In this document: piece after piece, positions 37,114 to 47,289 of the stretch
Position numbering within the stretch: position 1 is the first letter of the stretch
Layout of the letters: every line of letters begins with the position of its first letter
Origin: Martinezella lusitana
Lineage (GTDB): Bacteria; Pseudomonadota; Alphaproteobacteria; Rhizobiales; Rhizobiaceae
DNA length: 64,000 nt
NCBI RefSeq assembly: GCF_016901135.1
Contig: NZ_JAFEVL010000042.1
Span: 124,001-188,000, forward strand
Direction of reading: 5' to 3'
The notes under the pieces: generated by a model
Told to the model about the DNA's origin: nothing
Seen by the model: only the letters and a program-made list of their open reading frames with translations
The model's database searches: none
Translations under genes and position numbers: made by a program

Positions 37114-38007
37114 CTAAAGATCGATATATTGACTTTCTTGTTTGTAATAGGACTGCATTTCGGACGAAAAATGAACATTTTTTACCGCCTCGGCTCCGAC
37201 CATCAGTTTGGCGGCTTCTAACTTCACGTGATACATATCCTCAATAAGTGATCTAACCTCATCGATTTCACTAATCGAGTAAACAGCATCTAAAGACGCC
37301 CGCTTAGGAAGATACGCATTAATCGGATCAGTATGATGCCTAACATCGATAAATACGCGCCGATAAGAAAAAAAATGTTCCAAAAATTGATCTAGCGACG
37401 GATTTGTCGTAAATCCACATAGACCATTAAGTTCCCATGTATTATTTTTTAGTATATCCTTCGATACATTACCGTAAAAATAAGAAGTAACCCGATCAAT
37501 GGCCGGCCTGACAATAGTAAATCTAAAATAATCGCTATATTTACCATCAAATTCGCTGAATTTAACTATCCTCATCATATTATTGATATAACTGTGCGAT
37601 TCCTCATGCGGATCTATCGAGTAAATTGCCCTCACCAAATAATTCTTCACAGTAGTACTCGCACACTTTGGAATTGCGACATATAATATTTTCCGTGAGT
37701 CATCCACAAACGCTACCGTTGCTTCGCAGTCAGCATGTATGACATCGGCGATATGAATAGAGGCGGCACGCTCATAGCAGTTTCTAAAAATACTCTTTGC
37801 GGCAAGCTCATGCCCCAAACAGAGGAGTATCTGACCATAGATCATCCAAGCATTTGGGTCATCGTGTCGTTTCAGATAATCCTCCAATAAACCTTGTGCG
37901 CGCTCGATATCTCCTAATCGCATTACTCGATCATAATCGTTGTACAGGTTGGAGAAAAAATACCCCTTCCTGTCCATGATCTGCCTGTATTTCGCGTTGG
38001 TTGTCAT
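37114..38007 (-). CDS. Sulfotransferase family protein
   Basis: 297 residues. After an N-terminal helical stretch (RVMRLGDIERAQGLLEDYLK, TPR-like), the PAPS-binding 5' loop reads ILYVAIPKCASTTVKNYL, and the 3'-phosphate site FRFTIVRPAIDRVTSYFYG follows at the normal distance. These are the two hallmarks of Golgi-type/bacterial carbohydrate sulfotransferases (Sulfotransfer_2). It would transfer sulfate from PAPS to a glycan. PAPS synthesis genes cysD-cysNC lie 6.4 kb away on the other side of the glycosyltransferases. AT-rich codon use fits its neighbours. Confidence 0.8.
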   Translation of the reverse strand: MTTNAKYRQIMDRKGYFFSNLYNDYDRVMRLGDIERAQGLLEDYLKRHDDPNAWMIYGQILLCLGHELAAKSIFRNCYERAASIHIADVIHADCEATVAFVDDSRKILYVAIPKCASTTVKNYLVRAIYSIDPHEESHSYINNMMRIVKFSEFDGKYSDYFRFTIVRPAIDRVTSYFYGNVSKDILKNNTWELNGLCGFTTNPSLDQFLEHFFSYRRVFIDVRHHTDPINAYLPKRASLDAVYSISEIDEVRSLIEDMYHVKLEAAKLMVGAEAVKNVHFSSEMQSYYKQESQYIDL

Positions 38008-38260
38008 AGGTTATATTCCTGAAAAATATGCTCGGAACGAATAGACAGGCGCTATAGCAGGTTTACGCCACAGGGCCCCTCGCATCATGTTATCTTGCTG
38101 TAGCTCTGGCAATAAGCGTTCGATCTTTGGATTGCGTTTGTGGATGGGTCCAGAAGAGCATTTGCGCGATAGCCCACATTGCGTTGCGCAGAGGGACATC
38201 TATGATGAACCCTCTGCGCAACGCAAGTACACGCGTCGGAATCTAGTGAACTAGGCCCTG

Positions 38261-38791
38261 TTGACAAATGGGTTCCCAAATCGCCGGAAAATGATTCAAA
38301 ACTGCCTTTTAGGAGGTAGCTTTGGATCGTGGAGACGTGGCGGATCATGGGGACGTTGTTACCTTGCAGAGCGCGGTCGGAATTGCCGGTCTGCTCATGG
38401 CAACCGCATCTTTTTGAACGGCATATTGCATGTCTTACGCGTCGGTTGCCCTTGGCACGACATGCACGAACGATATAGAAAATGGAATTCGATCTATATC
38501 CGTTTCGGGCGATGGGCCGAACAAGGCGTATGGGATGCGTTCCTAGAAACGCTAATCAAAATGGGCTTGACCGACGACTGGCAGCATATGATCGACAGCA
38601 GTTCGGCCACTCGAAGGCTGCGGACGCTAAAGGGGGACTCACAGGGAGGCATTTGGTCGATCACGCAGGGCTTTACGACGAAAATCCACTCCCGCGCAGA
38701 CGTCAGGGACGTCTTTACCGGAAAACTCCAGCCTCCGCTGGTCCAGAAACCTGGAGCGGTTCAGCATCACCACAGGAGTAGCCAAATTTAG
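38261..38791 (+). pseudogene. IS5-family transposase remnant (N-terminal half)
   Basis: The central part reads ILHVLRVGCPWHDMHERYRK, then WNSIYIRFGRWAEQGVWDA and GLTDDWQHMIDSS, the conserved N-terminal half of IS5/IS427-group transposases with the first catalytic Asp. Before and after this the reading departs from the family and shifts frame (GFTTKIHSRAD reappears later), and the C-terminal part is absent. GGCCCTGTTGACAAA near 38250 may be the old left end. It separates the sulfotransferase from the glycosyltransferases. Confidence 0.75.
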
Positions 38792-38807
38792 AACAATGGA
38801 ACTGAGA

Positions 38808-38995
38808 ATCGGAAACGTCTCTGATCAATACCATTGATTTATTGCGTGACTCGTGATGTTTAAGCGCAGGTTGCATAGATCCGAAGATGGACTGATATGG
38901 ATGAGAGACTGACCGGCTAGTGAATAAGTTTGATGTTGCCTCAATCGATCATAATAAAATATTTCTACAAGTAAGACGGGCTTAAAAGTTGGGTC
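38808..38995. other. AT-rich upstream region of the glycosyltransferase operon
   Basis: No gene. It probably contains the promoter for the three overlapping or closely spaced glycosyltransferase genes; no clear -35/-10 pair stood out. Confidence 0.3.
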
Positions 38996-40900
38996 ATGAC
39001 TAATTTTTTCTCAAAAATCCGCGATCATTTTGCTTCGACCAAAAATCTCAGGCGACGAGTTGAGCGAGATTACCCTGAGGTTTATAAGGTAATTTCGAAA
39101 AAGTTTGATACCTCATTTTATCTGCGCGTTTACGGAGACGTTCGGAGCGCCGGTATAGATCCCATTTGTCACTATATTATTTTTGGCTGGAAAGAAGGTC
39201 GGGACCCGTCGCCTGATTTCTCAGTGTCGATGTATCTGAAGCAAAATAAGGATGTACAGGCAGCCGGAGTCGAACCTTTTTGGCATTACCTAGTAGCCGG
39301 AGAGGCTGAGGGCCGATTACCCCGTTTTTCCAATATAGATCACGTATATTTGACTATTTCTAAAGAATTCTCGAAAGATTTTTATCTGGCCACCAATCCC
39401 GATCTAAAAGATCTGGGTATAGATCCTGTCGAACACTACATCAGAGTGGGCTGGACGGAGGGGCGGGACCCCACCCCAACTTTCTCTTCATCGTACTACA
39501 TCAACTCTAATCCAGATGTGCGGGAGGCAGGTGTTAATCCATTTTATCACTTTTTGGTGGCAGGCTGTGGAGAAGGGCGAATTGCCACAGGCGTGAACTC
39601 TGCCAAATTTGCGGCGCTCGAAAGAGTACGCCCATTGAACGAAGTCGCCATTGACTGGCGTCGTGCTGATGCAGATCCTAGCTTGGGAACTGTGGAGGAC
39701 CTACTTGGTGTCTTGTCGCAAAACTGCGCGGAAGCTGATAAGTTAATTTTTTCGGTTAGCCACGACGATTTTCGTCGGCAGACGGGTGGAGTGCAACTCT
39801 GTATTCAGATCGAGCAAGCATCGTTGAATCGAGAAGGCGGCGCTTATCTTCATGTCTACCCCTGGCAACCTTTGCCAACGCTAGCTCAGGACGATGATCC
39901 GCGTGTTTGCTTAAGCCTCAACGGTAATGCCGTTGGTACCTATCCCACCAGTGCGGTGATGCTGGCTCTTTCGCAGCATAAAAGAATCATGAAGCGGCCC
40001 ATCTGGCGCGTGATACATTCTCTTCTCGGACATTCCCCTGAGCAGCTCAGTATGAGCGCCGAAGGGTTGTTTGATGAAAGTTATATTTGGGCTCATGATT
40101 ATCTTTTGCTGTGTGGCGGATATAATCTTCTCCGCAATAGTGTTAGCTATTGCCACAGCCCTCACGTAAAATCCTCTGGCTGTACCATATGTGTCTTTGG
40201 CGAATCGCGTGACACGCATATAGCGCGTCTAGAGATACTTATAGCTTCTTGCGCGTTCACGCTCCTTTCTCCTTCAGTTATTGCACAAGACATTCTATTG
40301 GGGCGGAGCGGCTTCAAATTTGAGAAGAGCTACCTTGCTCCCCATTGCACGCTAGAGAAAACTTCCGCGATCAGCCGAAGATCCACACAAGCGCCAATAC
40401 GCGTTGCCTTCTGCGGTTGGCCTGTCTATCACAAGGGCTGGTTTAGTTTCGAGAGCTTGGCAAGGCGACACGCGGGCTCGCCTCGCTATAAATTCTATTA
40501 TTTCGGAGGAGATAACAATATCCCCAAATACATAGAAGCAAAGAAGATTCTCGTAACACAAAATACCCGAGACGCGATGACCAAGGCTTTGATAGAGAAT
40601 GAAATTGATGTTGTTGTGCTTTGGGCGGGCTGGCCAGAGACGTTTTCTTTTGCGCTGTACGAGGCCTTGGCGGCGGGCTGCCAAATTGTAACAACATCTT
40701 CTTCTGGAAATATTGCCAAGGTAGTGGAGGAACGCAACGTTGGCGTTGTTCTGAAGAATGATGAAGAGCTCTACGCAGCTTTCGAGGGAGCGAACATCGA
40801 GGAGATGGTAAATCAGAAAAATCAGGGGCCGCGGCAAATCTCGTCAATAAATTATAGTCGGATGACAATCGATTTCCTCAATCGGGAGATGGCGTCTTGA
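38996..40900 (+). CDS. Glycosyltransferase (GT4-like) with four N-terminal tandem repeats
   Basis: 634 residues. Residues about 38-200 hold four repeats of 35-50 residues of the form (F)..YL...DV..AG(V/I)(D/E/N)P..HY(L/I)..G..EGR: FYLRVYGDVRSAGIDPICHY, MYLKQNKDVQAAGVEPFWHY, FYLATNPDLKDLGIDPVEHY and YYINSNPDVREAGVNPFYHF. The C-terminal half is a GT-B glycosyltransferase ending with FSFALYEALAAGCQIVTTSS and GNIAKVVEERNVGVVLKN, the GT4 E-x7-E region and acceptor loop. The repeats occur on other rhizobial and methylobacterial glycosyltransferases and may bind protein or glycan. Its stop overlaps the start of the next gene. Confidence 0.75.
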   Translation: MTNFFSKIRDHFASTKNLRRRVERDYPEVYKVISKKFDTSFYLRVYGDVRSAGIDPICHYIIFGWKEGRDPSPDFSVSMYLKQNKDVQAAGVEPFWHYLVAGEAEGRLPRFSNIDHVYLTISKEFSKDFYLATNPDLKDLGIDPVEHYIRVGWTEGRDPTPTFSSSYYINSNPDVREAGVNPFYHFLVAGCGEGRIATGVNSAKFAALERVRPLNEVAIDWRRADADPSLGTVEDLLGVLSQNCAEADKLIFSVSHDDFRRQTGGVQLCIQIEQASLNREGGAYLHVYPWQPLPTLAQDDDPRVCLSLNGNAVGTYPTSAVMLALSQHKRIMKRPIWRVIHSLLGHSPEQLSMSAEGLFDESYIWAHDYLLLCGGYNLLRNSVSYCHSPHVKSSGCTICVFGESRDTHIARLEILIASCAFTLLSPSVIAQDILLGRSGFKFEKSYLAPHCTLEKTSAISRRSTQAPIRVAFCGWPVYHKGWFSFESLARRHAGSPRYKFYYFGGDNNIPKYIEAKKILVTQNTRDAMTKALIENEIDVVVLWAGWPETFSFALYEALAAGCQIVTTSSSGNIAKVVEERNVGVVLKNDEELYAAFEGANIEEMVNQKNQGPRQISSINYSRMTIDFLNREMAS

Positions 40901-41949
40901 GCGTGCATTGTTTCACTAGCTTTTCCTTTAGCTATCTTAATCGCGCACGTGTTCTTGTCCATACAATAAAGAAGTTTCATCCAGATTGGACCTTTTGGGC
41001 AGTTATTACTGATAAGGTGCCGGAAGGGTTTGCTTTTACTATATCAGGCGAGGACTTCGATAACGTGCTTTGGGGGGAAGATCTACGGCCAAAGGATTTT
41101 ACCGCCTGGATTTTCAAGCATGACGTAGTCGAGGCATGCACCGCTGTAAAAGGATATGCGTTGGAGCATATTTTGCGGAGTGGTGCCGAGAAAATAGTTT
41201 ATTTGGACCCTGATATCGCCGTCTTTAATTCCCTTGATCTCGTAGTCAAAGCGCTAGAGAATCATTCGATATTGCTAACTCCACATCAGGTACGCCCCGA
41301 AAAATTGGAGATGGCTATCCGCGACAACGAAATTACCTCGTCGCGCTTGGGCACCTACAATTTAGGATTTCTCGCTATTCGAAATGATTCTGCCGGTCGC
41401 GAGATGGCAGAATGGTGGGCGGCTCGTCTCTCCACAATGTGTTACGACATGCCGGAAGATGGTATTTTTGTGGACCAAAAATGGTGCGATCTGGTTCCTG
41501 CGCTTTTTGACAATGTTGGTATACTGAGAGATCCAGGTCTAAATGTTGCTAGCTGGAATTTGAGTCATCGCAGTGTAAGTATTTCTGCTTCGGGCGAGAT
41601 TTTGGCGAACGAGGCTTTACTCAGATTTTTCCATTTCACAAAACTGGGGCCACTTGGCGATACGATGACCAAGCGGTACGCTGGGGCAGCTTCGGATGTG
41701 TACGAATTGTGGCTTTGGTATAAAAATGCCGTCCGTCAGTTTACGGATGATGCGGTACCATCTCGTTGGTGGCATTATGCTACTTATGAGGACGGGAAGA
41801 TCATCGATAAGGAGGACAGAGTTCTCTATCGGCATAGGCAGGATCTTCAACATGCGTTCGCAAATCCGTTTGCAAGCGGAGCCGGAAGCTTCCAGGAATG
41901 GCTTAAGTTTAACAAAGAAGATTCGAGTAAGCGATCGCTTAGTTCTTAG
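40897..41949 (+). CDS. GT-A type glycosyltransferase (GT8-like)
   Basis: 350 residues from a TTG at 40897 that overlaps the upstream TGA and has GGGAGA seven bases before it. The N-terminus (VHCFTSFSFSYLNRARVLVH) and EKIVYLDPDIAVFNSLD give the nucleotide-sugar fold with a DPD metal motif. LGTYNLGFLAIRND is the usual acceptor-side block, and GIFVDQKWCDLVP and FFHFTKLGP follow. It probably adds a hexose to a surface glycan. It is translationally coupled to the repeat-bearing glycosyltransferase. Confidence 0.75.
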   Translation: MSVHCFTSFSFSYLNRARVLVHTIKKFHPDWTFWAVITDKVPEGFAFTISGEDFDNVLWGEDLRPKDFTAWIFKHDVVEACTAVKGYALEHILRSGAEKIVYLDPDIAVFNSLDLVVKALENHSILLTPHQVRPEKLEMAIRDNEITSSRLGTYNLGFLAIRNDSAGREMAEWWAARLSTMCYDMPEDGIFVDQKWCDLVPALFDNVGILRDPGLNVASWNLSHRSVSISASGEILANEALLRFFHFTKLGPLGDTMTKRYAGAASDVYELWLWYKNAVRQFTDDAVPSRWWHYATYEDGKIIDKEDRVLYRHRQDLQHAFANPFASGAGSFQEWLKFNKEDSSKRSLSS

Positions 41950-41966
41950 ATTGTGATAGAGAGCAA

Positions 41967-43067
41967 ATGGTTAACGCCTATTATACCAACGAAGATTCGG
42001 CTGAGTGGCGGGAAGGTGCGGATAGCTTTAAGCAGGTGACAGACGCTGCGTCATATACTCGAAAGATTCCTGAGTTGATTGGTTTTGCTCCCGGACCAAA
42101 TGGTGAACGGCATTGCCGTTACTTACTTCAGGTAATGGGCGAGGAGCGATGCGAAGTAATACCGACAGATCTTCTGGGTTACGATAATGGATACGCTGCA
42201 GATTTGGCGATGATGTTTGATAGTCGCCAGCGAGCTGTAACATACAGTCAGGTCGATCATGTTACTCGTCCAACATTCGCGGAAATTGCTAGATTTTCCG
42301 ATCAGCCAGTTCCGCTTATAGACAGGCAATGCGGCTTTATATTTAAGGCTGGAAAGGATAACTATGGACACCTTCTTGTAGAGATGTTGCCTCGTCTCGA
42401 GATTATACTTGGTGGGCAATTGTCAGAGCCCCTCGCTCTGCTTGTTCCGACGCTGCCTCTTGCGCTAAGGAATTTGCTTTCGGAAGTGATAGGCAATTTA
42501 TACTCCGGTCGTTTCGAACTCGTTGATATGCGGCACTCTTTAGTGCAAGCGCGCAATCTTCTTACAACATCACCCATTTCCAGGCACAATGCACAGAAAA
42601 GTCACGTCTTGCAGCTCTTTGTCAGCAAACTTTTGTACGCGGCGGAGAAGCACTCGAGTTTGCCAATCAGATCTGCCAAGAAAATATTTATTTCGAGAGC
42701 CAATGCCCCCAAAAGACAAATGGTAAGAGCAATTGAGTTAGAGAATATTGCTCGCGCGGCTGGGTACTATGTAATTCGGCCGGAGGAATTCAGCATATGG
42801 GAGCAAATCAATATATTTTCTAAGGCTGAGGTCGTGGCGGGTTTTATGGGCGCGGGTTTGACGAACGTTATATTTTGCCCGCCGCATACCAAAGTAAAAA
42901 TGTTTGATCCTGGGCTTGCGGATTACTTTTTTTGTGATCTTGCCTCGTTGTTCGATTTGGATTTTCAGTGGATTTTTACCCAGCCGATCGGCGAGCCGTC
43001 TCCAGATCGTTTATCTGCCGAGTTGGAGATTGATCTCGGGCTGTTTCAGGTGCATTTGAAATGCTAA
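41967..43067 (+). CDS. Glycosyltransferase family 61 (DUF563) protein
   Basis: 366 residues. The DUF563/GT61 signature is clear: NYGHLLVEMLPRLEIIL, then KKIFISRANAPKRQMVRAIE with the R-x7-R-x-ΦxN-type block, and YYVIRPEEFSIWEQINIFSK, VVAGFMGAGLTNVIFCPP (E/GxHGxxL equivalent). GT61 enzymes act on xylan, N-glycan or bacterial capsule sugars. It starts 17 bases after the previous gene, third in the glycosyltransferase run. Confidence 0.8.
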   Translation: MVNAYYTNEDSAEWREGADSFKQVTDAASYTRKIPELIGFAPGPNGERHCRYLLQVMGEERCEVIPTDLLGYDNGYAADLAMMFDSRQRAVTYSQVDHVTRPTFAEIARFSDQPVPLIDRQCGFIFKAGKDNYGHLLVEMLPRLEIILGGQLSEPLALLVPTLPLALRNLLSEVIGNLYSGRFELVDMRHSLVQARNLLTTSPISRHNAQKSHVLQLFVSKLLYAAEKHSSLPIRSAKKIFISRANAPKRQMVRAIELENIARAAGYYVIRPEEFSIWEQINIFSKAEVVAGFMGAGLTNVIFCPPHTKVKMFDPGLADYFFCDLASLFDLDFQWIFTQPIGEPSPDRLSAELEIDLGLFQVHLKC

Positions 43068-43278
43068 TGAAGGGACAAGGCAATGACGCGAGAAGTCTGA
43101 CCTTGCCCCGTTGAAATAATCAATTTTGAAATAAGCTCTGGCCCCAATGAGAAAGGTAAACCCGAACAACGCGATCAAATTCGCGCGGTAGAGTATGCTT
43201 TTCCTTTTGGGGATTGATCGAGATCCTCGCGGCGGCCTATCTTCGCCACACTTTCAGACATCAATTTTGGAGTCGAAG

Positions 43279-44085
43279 ATGGCCTACAGGCGCCAAAAAA
43301 GCCGAAGCGCAATGTCATTGGCGCTTGAGCAGAAAATGAATGTTATGAACGCGGTAATGCTTCGCGACATGCGAACCAGATTTTTTAATCATGGTCTTGG
43401 TTTCCTTGTGCAGAGCTTTTGGCCCCTCACACACATCTTCGTGCTAATTGTGATTTACAATCTGGCAGGCCGAACCGCAGCTTATGGCGATTCCGTTACG
43501 CTTTTTTTTGCCACTGCACTCCTGCCTACGATGTCATTTATGTACATCTCACGGTTTATGTGCCTATCGCTCATCCTCAATCGCCAGATGCTGTCGTTCC
43601 CAGCGGTCAAAATTGTGGACATTATGTTCGCCCGGGCATTTCTTGAAATAATGGCAGCCTTCCTGACTTTATTCCTAACCATCGTAATTCTGCTGATCCT
43701 AGGAGATGATCCGTTCCCTGCCGACCCTATTCAGGCCGTTCTCGCCTATCTTTCTTCGCTATTGTTGGGCGTAGGCATCGGCAGCTTGGCCGGCGTGATC
43801 GTGATGTTTTTCGAACTGTTTGCGACTATCTACGCCCTGTTCATGGTCGTTGTTTACGTGACATCCGGCATAGTTTTCGTTGCTCCCCTTATGCCGAAGG
43901 TAATTGGTGACGTCCTTTCGTGGAGCCCGGTTTTCGGATGCGTGGAGTGGATGCGGAGCGCCTATTATCCGAGCTACCCGGACCAGTTTGTAAATAAATA
44001 CTATATTGTTGGAATCGGCGTCGGATCCGCATGCCTCGGGCTCCTGTTGGAGCGCGTATTTCGCCGTCAAATAATGGAGGGGTGA
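43279..44085 (+). CDS. Polysaccharide-export ABC transporter permease (KpsM/Wzm type)
   Basis: 268 residues from the ATG at 43279 with GGAG at six bases; a longer frame from 43195 is less likely. Six membrane helices are visible: HGLGFLVQSFWPLTHIFVLI, SVTLFFATALLPTMSFMYIS, FLEIMAAFLTLFLTIVILLI, VLAYLSSLLLGVGIGSLAGV, LFATIYALFMVVVYVTSGIV and YYIVGIGVGSACLGLLLERV. The cytoplasmic start NAVMLRDMRTRFFNH is the ABC2-type capsule-export motif. The partner ATPase (KpsT/Wzt) is not in the window next to it. Confidence 0.82.
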   Translation: MAYRRQKSRSAMSLALEQKMNVMNAVMLRDMRTRFFNHGLGFLVQSFWPLTHIFVLIVIYNLAGRTAAYGDSVTLFFATALLPTMSFMYISRFMCLSLILNRQMLSFPAVKIVDIMFARAFLEIMAAFLTLFLTIVILLILGDDPFPADPIQAVLAYLSSLLLGVGIGSLAGVIVMFFELFATIYALFMVVVYVTSGIVFVAPLMPKVIGDVLSWSPVFGCVEWMRSAYYPSYPDQFVNKYYIVGIGVGSACLGLLLERVFRRQIMEG

Positions 44086-44426
44086 AGTTTCCCCCTCCTC
44101 TATAGCAAGCCGATTGGCGGGACCGATACGATCGGATGGGATCAGACAATTGTATCAGCATATCCATCGACCTGGAAAACGCCTGTGAACCCTCGCCCGG
44201 TGGACTTAGCCCCGAAAAACTACCATAATTGAGAATTGATATCGTAGTTAAACTAATTGTTCTCTTGAGAAAACTATTTGGCCTTCATCTATTCTCTGGA
44301 TGCGTACCAAGCGGGGGTGCAGTTGTCACCGTGCGGAACATTGTTTACAGAACCCAGCCTACTGCGTAAAAAAGTGCAATAGTTTTGCAACCAATATCCA
44401 ACAAACTACTTTTAGTAGCGGAAACG
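44086..44426. other. Promoter region of cysD-cysNC
   Basis: About 340 bases with no gene; moderately AT-rich around 44220-44280. It presumably holds the cysD promoter. No operator was recognised. Confidence 0.4.
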
Positions 44427-45326
44427 ATGTTAACCAACCACCTTCGAGAACTCGAGGCCGAATCCGTTCACATTCTCCGCGAAGTTGCTGCAACGTTTTC
44501 CAATCCGGTGATGCTTTATTCCGTTGGCAAAGACTCTTCGGTATTGATGCATCTGGCGATGAAAGCATTTCATCCAGGAAAGCCGCCATTTCCGTTTTTA
44601 CATGTCGACACGACCTGGAAATTCAAAGAGATGATCACGTTTCGTGATCGCATGGCGGCCAGAGACGACATCGAGCTTCTTGTTCATATTAATCGCGACG
44701 GCATCGACCGACACGTAAACCCATTCACCAACGGCTCAAATACCCATACCCAAACCATGAAAACAGAAGCGCTGCGGCAGGCGCTCGATAAATATGGCTT
44801 CGATGCCGCTTTCGGCGGAGCCAGACGTGACGAGGAAAAATCGCGTGCCAAGGAGCGTGTCTTCTCTTTTCGCACTGCGAAACATTCCTGGGATCCTAAA
44901 AACCAGCGTCCCGAAATGTGGAAAACCTATAACACGCGGGTGAACAAGGGCGAGTCGATCCGTGTGTTTCCGTTGTCCAACTGGACCGAACTCGATATTT
45001 GGCAATATATCATGCAGGAAAAGATCCCGATCGTGCCGCTCTATTTCGCCGCCAAACGACCTGTGGTTGATCGCGACGGCATGTTGATCATGGTGGATGA
45101 CGAGCGTATGCCACTTGCTGCGACGGATGTGGTGGAAGAGCGGATGGTTCGCTTCCGCACGCTCGGTTGCTACCCGCTCACCGGCGCTATAGAATCAACT
45201 GCTGCAACACTTGAAGAGATTGTTGGGGAAGTGCTAGCAGCTCGCACCTCGGAGCGACAGGGCCGCCTTATAGACAAGGATGAGGCGGGTTCAATGGAAA
45301 AAAAGAAGCGCGAAGGTTACTTTTGA
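44427..45326 (+). CDS. cysD: Sulfate adenylyltransferase subunit 2 (CysD/NodP)
   Basis: 299 residues from the ATG at 44427. The PP-loop is [20 protein letters not shown], followed by [51 protein letters not shown] and the ending EKKKREGYF, all typical CysD. With CysN it makes adenosine 5'-phosphosulfate from ATP and sulfate. Its TGA overlaps the ATG of cysNC. The same pair is named nodPQ when it serves Nod-factor sulfation; no nod gene is in the window. Confidence 0.93.
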   Translation: MLTNHLRELEAESVHILREVAATFSNPVMLYSVGKDSSVLMHLAMKAFHPGKPPFPFLHVDTTWKFKEMITFRDRMAARDDIELLVHINRDGIDRHVNPFTNGSNTHTQTMKTEALRQALDKYGFDAAFGGARRDEEKSRAKERVFSFRTAKHSWDPKNQRPEMWKTYNTRVNKGESIRVFPLSNWTELDIWQYIMQEKIPIVPLYFAAKRPVVDRDGMLIMVDDERMPLAATDVVEERMVRFRTLGCYPLTGAIESTAATLEEIVGEVLAARTSERQGRLIDKDEAGSMEKKKREGYF

Positions 45327-47218
45327 TGAATGATGGGATCCCCCCTGATCCTTTTTGTAGTGCGGCTGGCTATCGTTCCAATCAGGATGGAAAATCCCTT
45401 CTGCGCTTCCTGACTTGCGGTTCCGTCGACGACGGCAAATCGACGCTCATAGGACGCTTGCTCTACGATACCAAAAGCCTCTTTGACGACCAGCTTTCCA
45501 CTTTGGAGCAGGACAGCGTCAAATACGGCACCACGGGCGATGACGTGGATTTTGCACTTTTGGTCGACGGCTTGGACGCAGAGCGCGAGCAGGGGATCAC
45601 GATTGATGTCGCTTACCGGTTCTTCTCTACGCCGAAGCGCACGTTCATTGTCGCCGACACTCCCGGTCACGAGGAATATACGCGCAATATGGTCACCGGC
45701 GCATCGACAGCTGACCTTGCCATTGTCCTCGTCGATTGCCGTCAAGGTGTCCTGCAGCAGACAAGACGCCACAGTTTCATCGCGTCGCTGCTTGGCATTC
45801 GCCATGTCGTGCTTGCGATCAACAAGATGGATCTGCTGCAATATGAACAGGCAGCCTATGAACGGGTAGTCGCCGACTATACGGCCTTCGCCAAGGAACT
45901 TGGCTTTGCGACCATCAGGCCGATACCGATATCCGCGCGCTATGGCACCAACATAGCAGCGAAATCGGCAGATACGCCGTGGTACGATGGTCCGTCATTG
46001 CTCGACCATCTCGAAACTATCGCGACCGATAGCAATGCTTCGGAAAAGCCATTCCGCTTTCCGGTGCAATGGGTTAATCGGCCAAATCTCGATTTTCGCG
46101 GCTTTTCCGGCCAGGTCGCCTCGGGAACAGTCTCCGTGGGCGATGCAGTCACGGTCGCAAAATCCGGCCAGCAAACCACGGTGAAGCGCATCGTGACGTA
46201 TGATGGGGACCAGGCCTCGGCTTTTGAGGGGCAGGCCGTCACCTTGGTCTTAAGCGATGAAGTCGAATTGTCGCGTGGAAATCTGCTGGTTTCTCCGACA
46301 GAAAGGCCCAATGTTTCCGACCAGTTCCAAGCGCATGTCATCTGGTTCAGCCACGAGGCGTTGATACCCAGCCGCGCCTATATCTTGAGGACCGAGGCCG
46401 ATAGTGTGAGCGCCACGGTGACGGCGCTCAAATATAGCATTGACGTCAATACATTCGCCCATCAGTCGGCAAAGACGCTGGCGATGAACGAGATCGGCGT
46501 ATGCAACTTGTCAACCCAGCAGCCCATCTGCTTCGACAGCTACGCCGAAAATCGCATAACCGGCAATTTCATATTGATCGATCGCTTCACGAACGCGACC
46601 GTCGGTGCAGGGATGATCATCCACTCGTTGCATCGCGCGGAGAATGTCCACTGGCAAGCATTGACGATCGACAAAGCGGCCCGTGCCGAGCAGAAGAACC
46701 AGCATCCCGTCGTATTGTGGTTCACAGGCCTATCGGGATCCGGCAAATCAACGATCGCCAATCTCGTCGAAAAGCTGTTGCATGCGAAGGGAAAGCACAC
46801 TTTCCTGCTCGACGGCGACAATGTCCGCCATGGTCTCAACCGCGATCTCGGCTTCACGGCCGAGGACCGCGTGGAAAACATTCGCCGGATTGCCGAGGTC
46901 GCAAAGCTGATGACCGATGCCGGTCTTATCGTGCTGGTATCGTTCATTTCGCCGTTCCGATCCGAGCGGCAAATGGCGCGCGAGCTCATGCCTGACGGTG
47001 AATTTATCGATGTCTTTGTGGACACGCCAATTGAAGAATGCGTGCGGCGCGATCCCAAGGGTCTCTATAAAAAGGCTATGGCGGGACAGATCCCCAATTT
47101 CACCGGTATTTCTTCGCCCTATGAGGCGCCCGAAAACCCGGATATCCATCTGCATACCTTAGGCCATGCTCCACTTGATCTGGCGCACCGCGTCGAAGAC
47201 TATCTGAACCAAATATGA
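45326..47218 (+). CDS. cysNC: Bifunctional sulfate adenylyltransferase subunit 1 / APS kinase (CysNC/NodQ)
   Basis: 630 residues. Residues 1-440 are the CysN GTPase: [40 protein letters not shown] and GHEEYTRNM, and NKMD at the G4 motif. Residues about 450-630 are APS kinase: [39 protein letters not shown] and [20 protein letters not shown]. The fusion yields PAPS, the donor for the sulfotransferase at 37114. It is translationally coupled to cysD. Whether this copy serves cysteine synthesis or glycan sulfation is not decided by sequence; the fused APS kinase and the nearby sulfotransferase favour sulfation. Confidence 0.93.
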   Translation: MNDGIPPDPFCSAAGYRSNQDGKSLLRFLTCGSVDDGKSTLIGRLLYDTKSLFDDQLSTLEQDSVKYGTTGDDVDFALLVDGLDAEREQGITIDVAYRFFSTPKRTFIVADTPGHEEYTRNMVTGASTADLAIVLVDCRQGVLQQTRRHSFIASLLGIRHVVLAINKMDLLQYEQAAYERVVADYTAFAKELGFATIRPIPISARYGTNIAAKSADTPWYDGPSLLDHLETIATDSNASEKPFRFPVQWVNRPNLDFRGFSGQVASGTVSVGDAVTVAKSGQQTTVKRIVTYDGDQASAFEGQAVTLVLSDEVELSRGNLLVSPTERPNVSDQFQAHVIWFSHEALIPSRAYILRTEADSVSATVTALKYSIDVNTFAHQSAKTLAMNEIGVCNLSTQQPICFDSYAENRITGNFILIDRFTNATVGAGMIIHSLHRAENVHWQALTIDKAARAEQKNQHPVVLWFTGLSGSGKSTIANLVEKLLHAKGKHTFLLDGDNVRHGLNRDLGFTAEDRVENIRRIAEVAKLMTDAGLIVLVSFISPFRSERQMARELMPDGEFIDVFVDTPIEECVRRDPKGLYKKAMAGQIPNFTGISSPYEAPENPDIHLHTLGHAPLDLAHRVEDYLNQI

Positions 47219-47289
47219 AGGCTGGCGTTGCCTATGCACTAAGCGGCGGAAACGGGGAGTTCCATCCGCAACCTGCGCCAGCATGAAGT

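Noticed and set aside
38085..38348. 87-codon minus-strand frame near the IS5 relic
   Set aside because: It covers the degenerate transposon end and has no family features.
44427..47218. Naming cysD-cysNC as nodPQ for Nod-factor sulfation
   Set aside because: No nodABC, nodH or nod box is present in the window.
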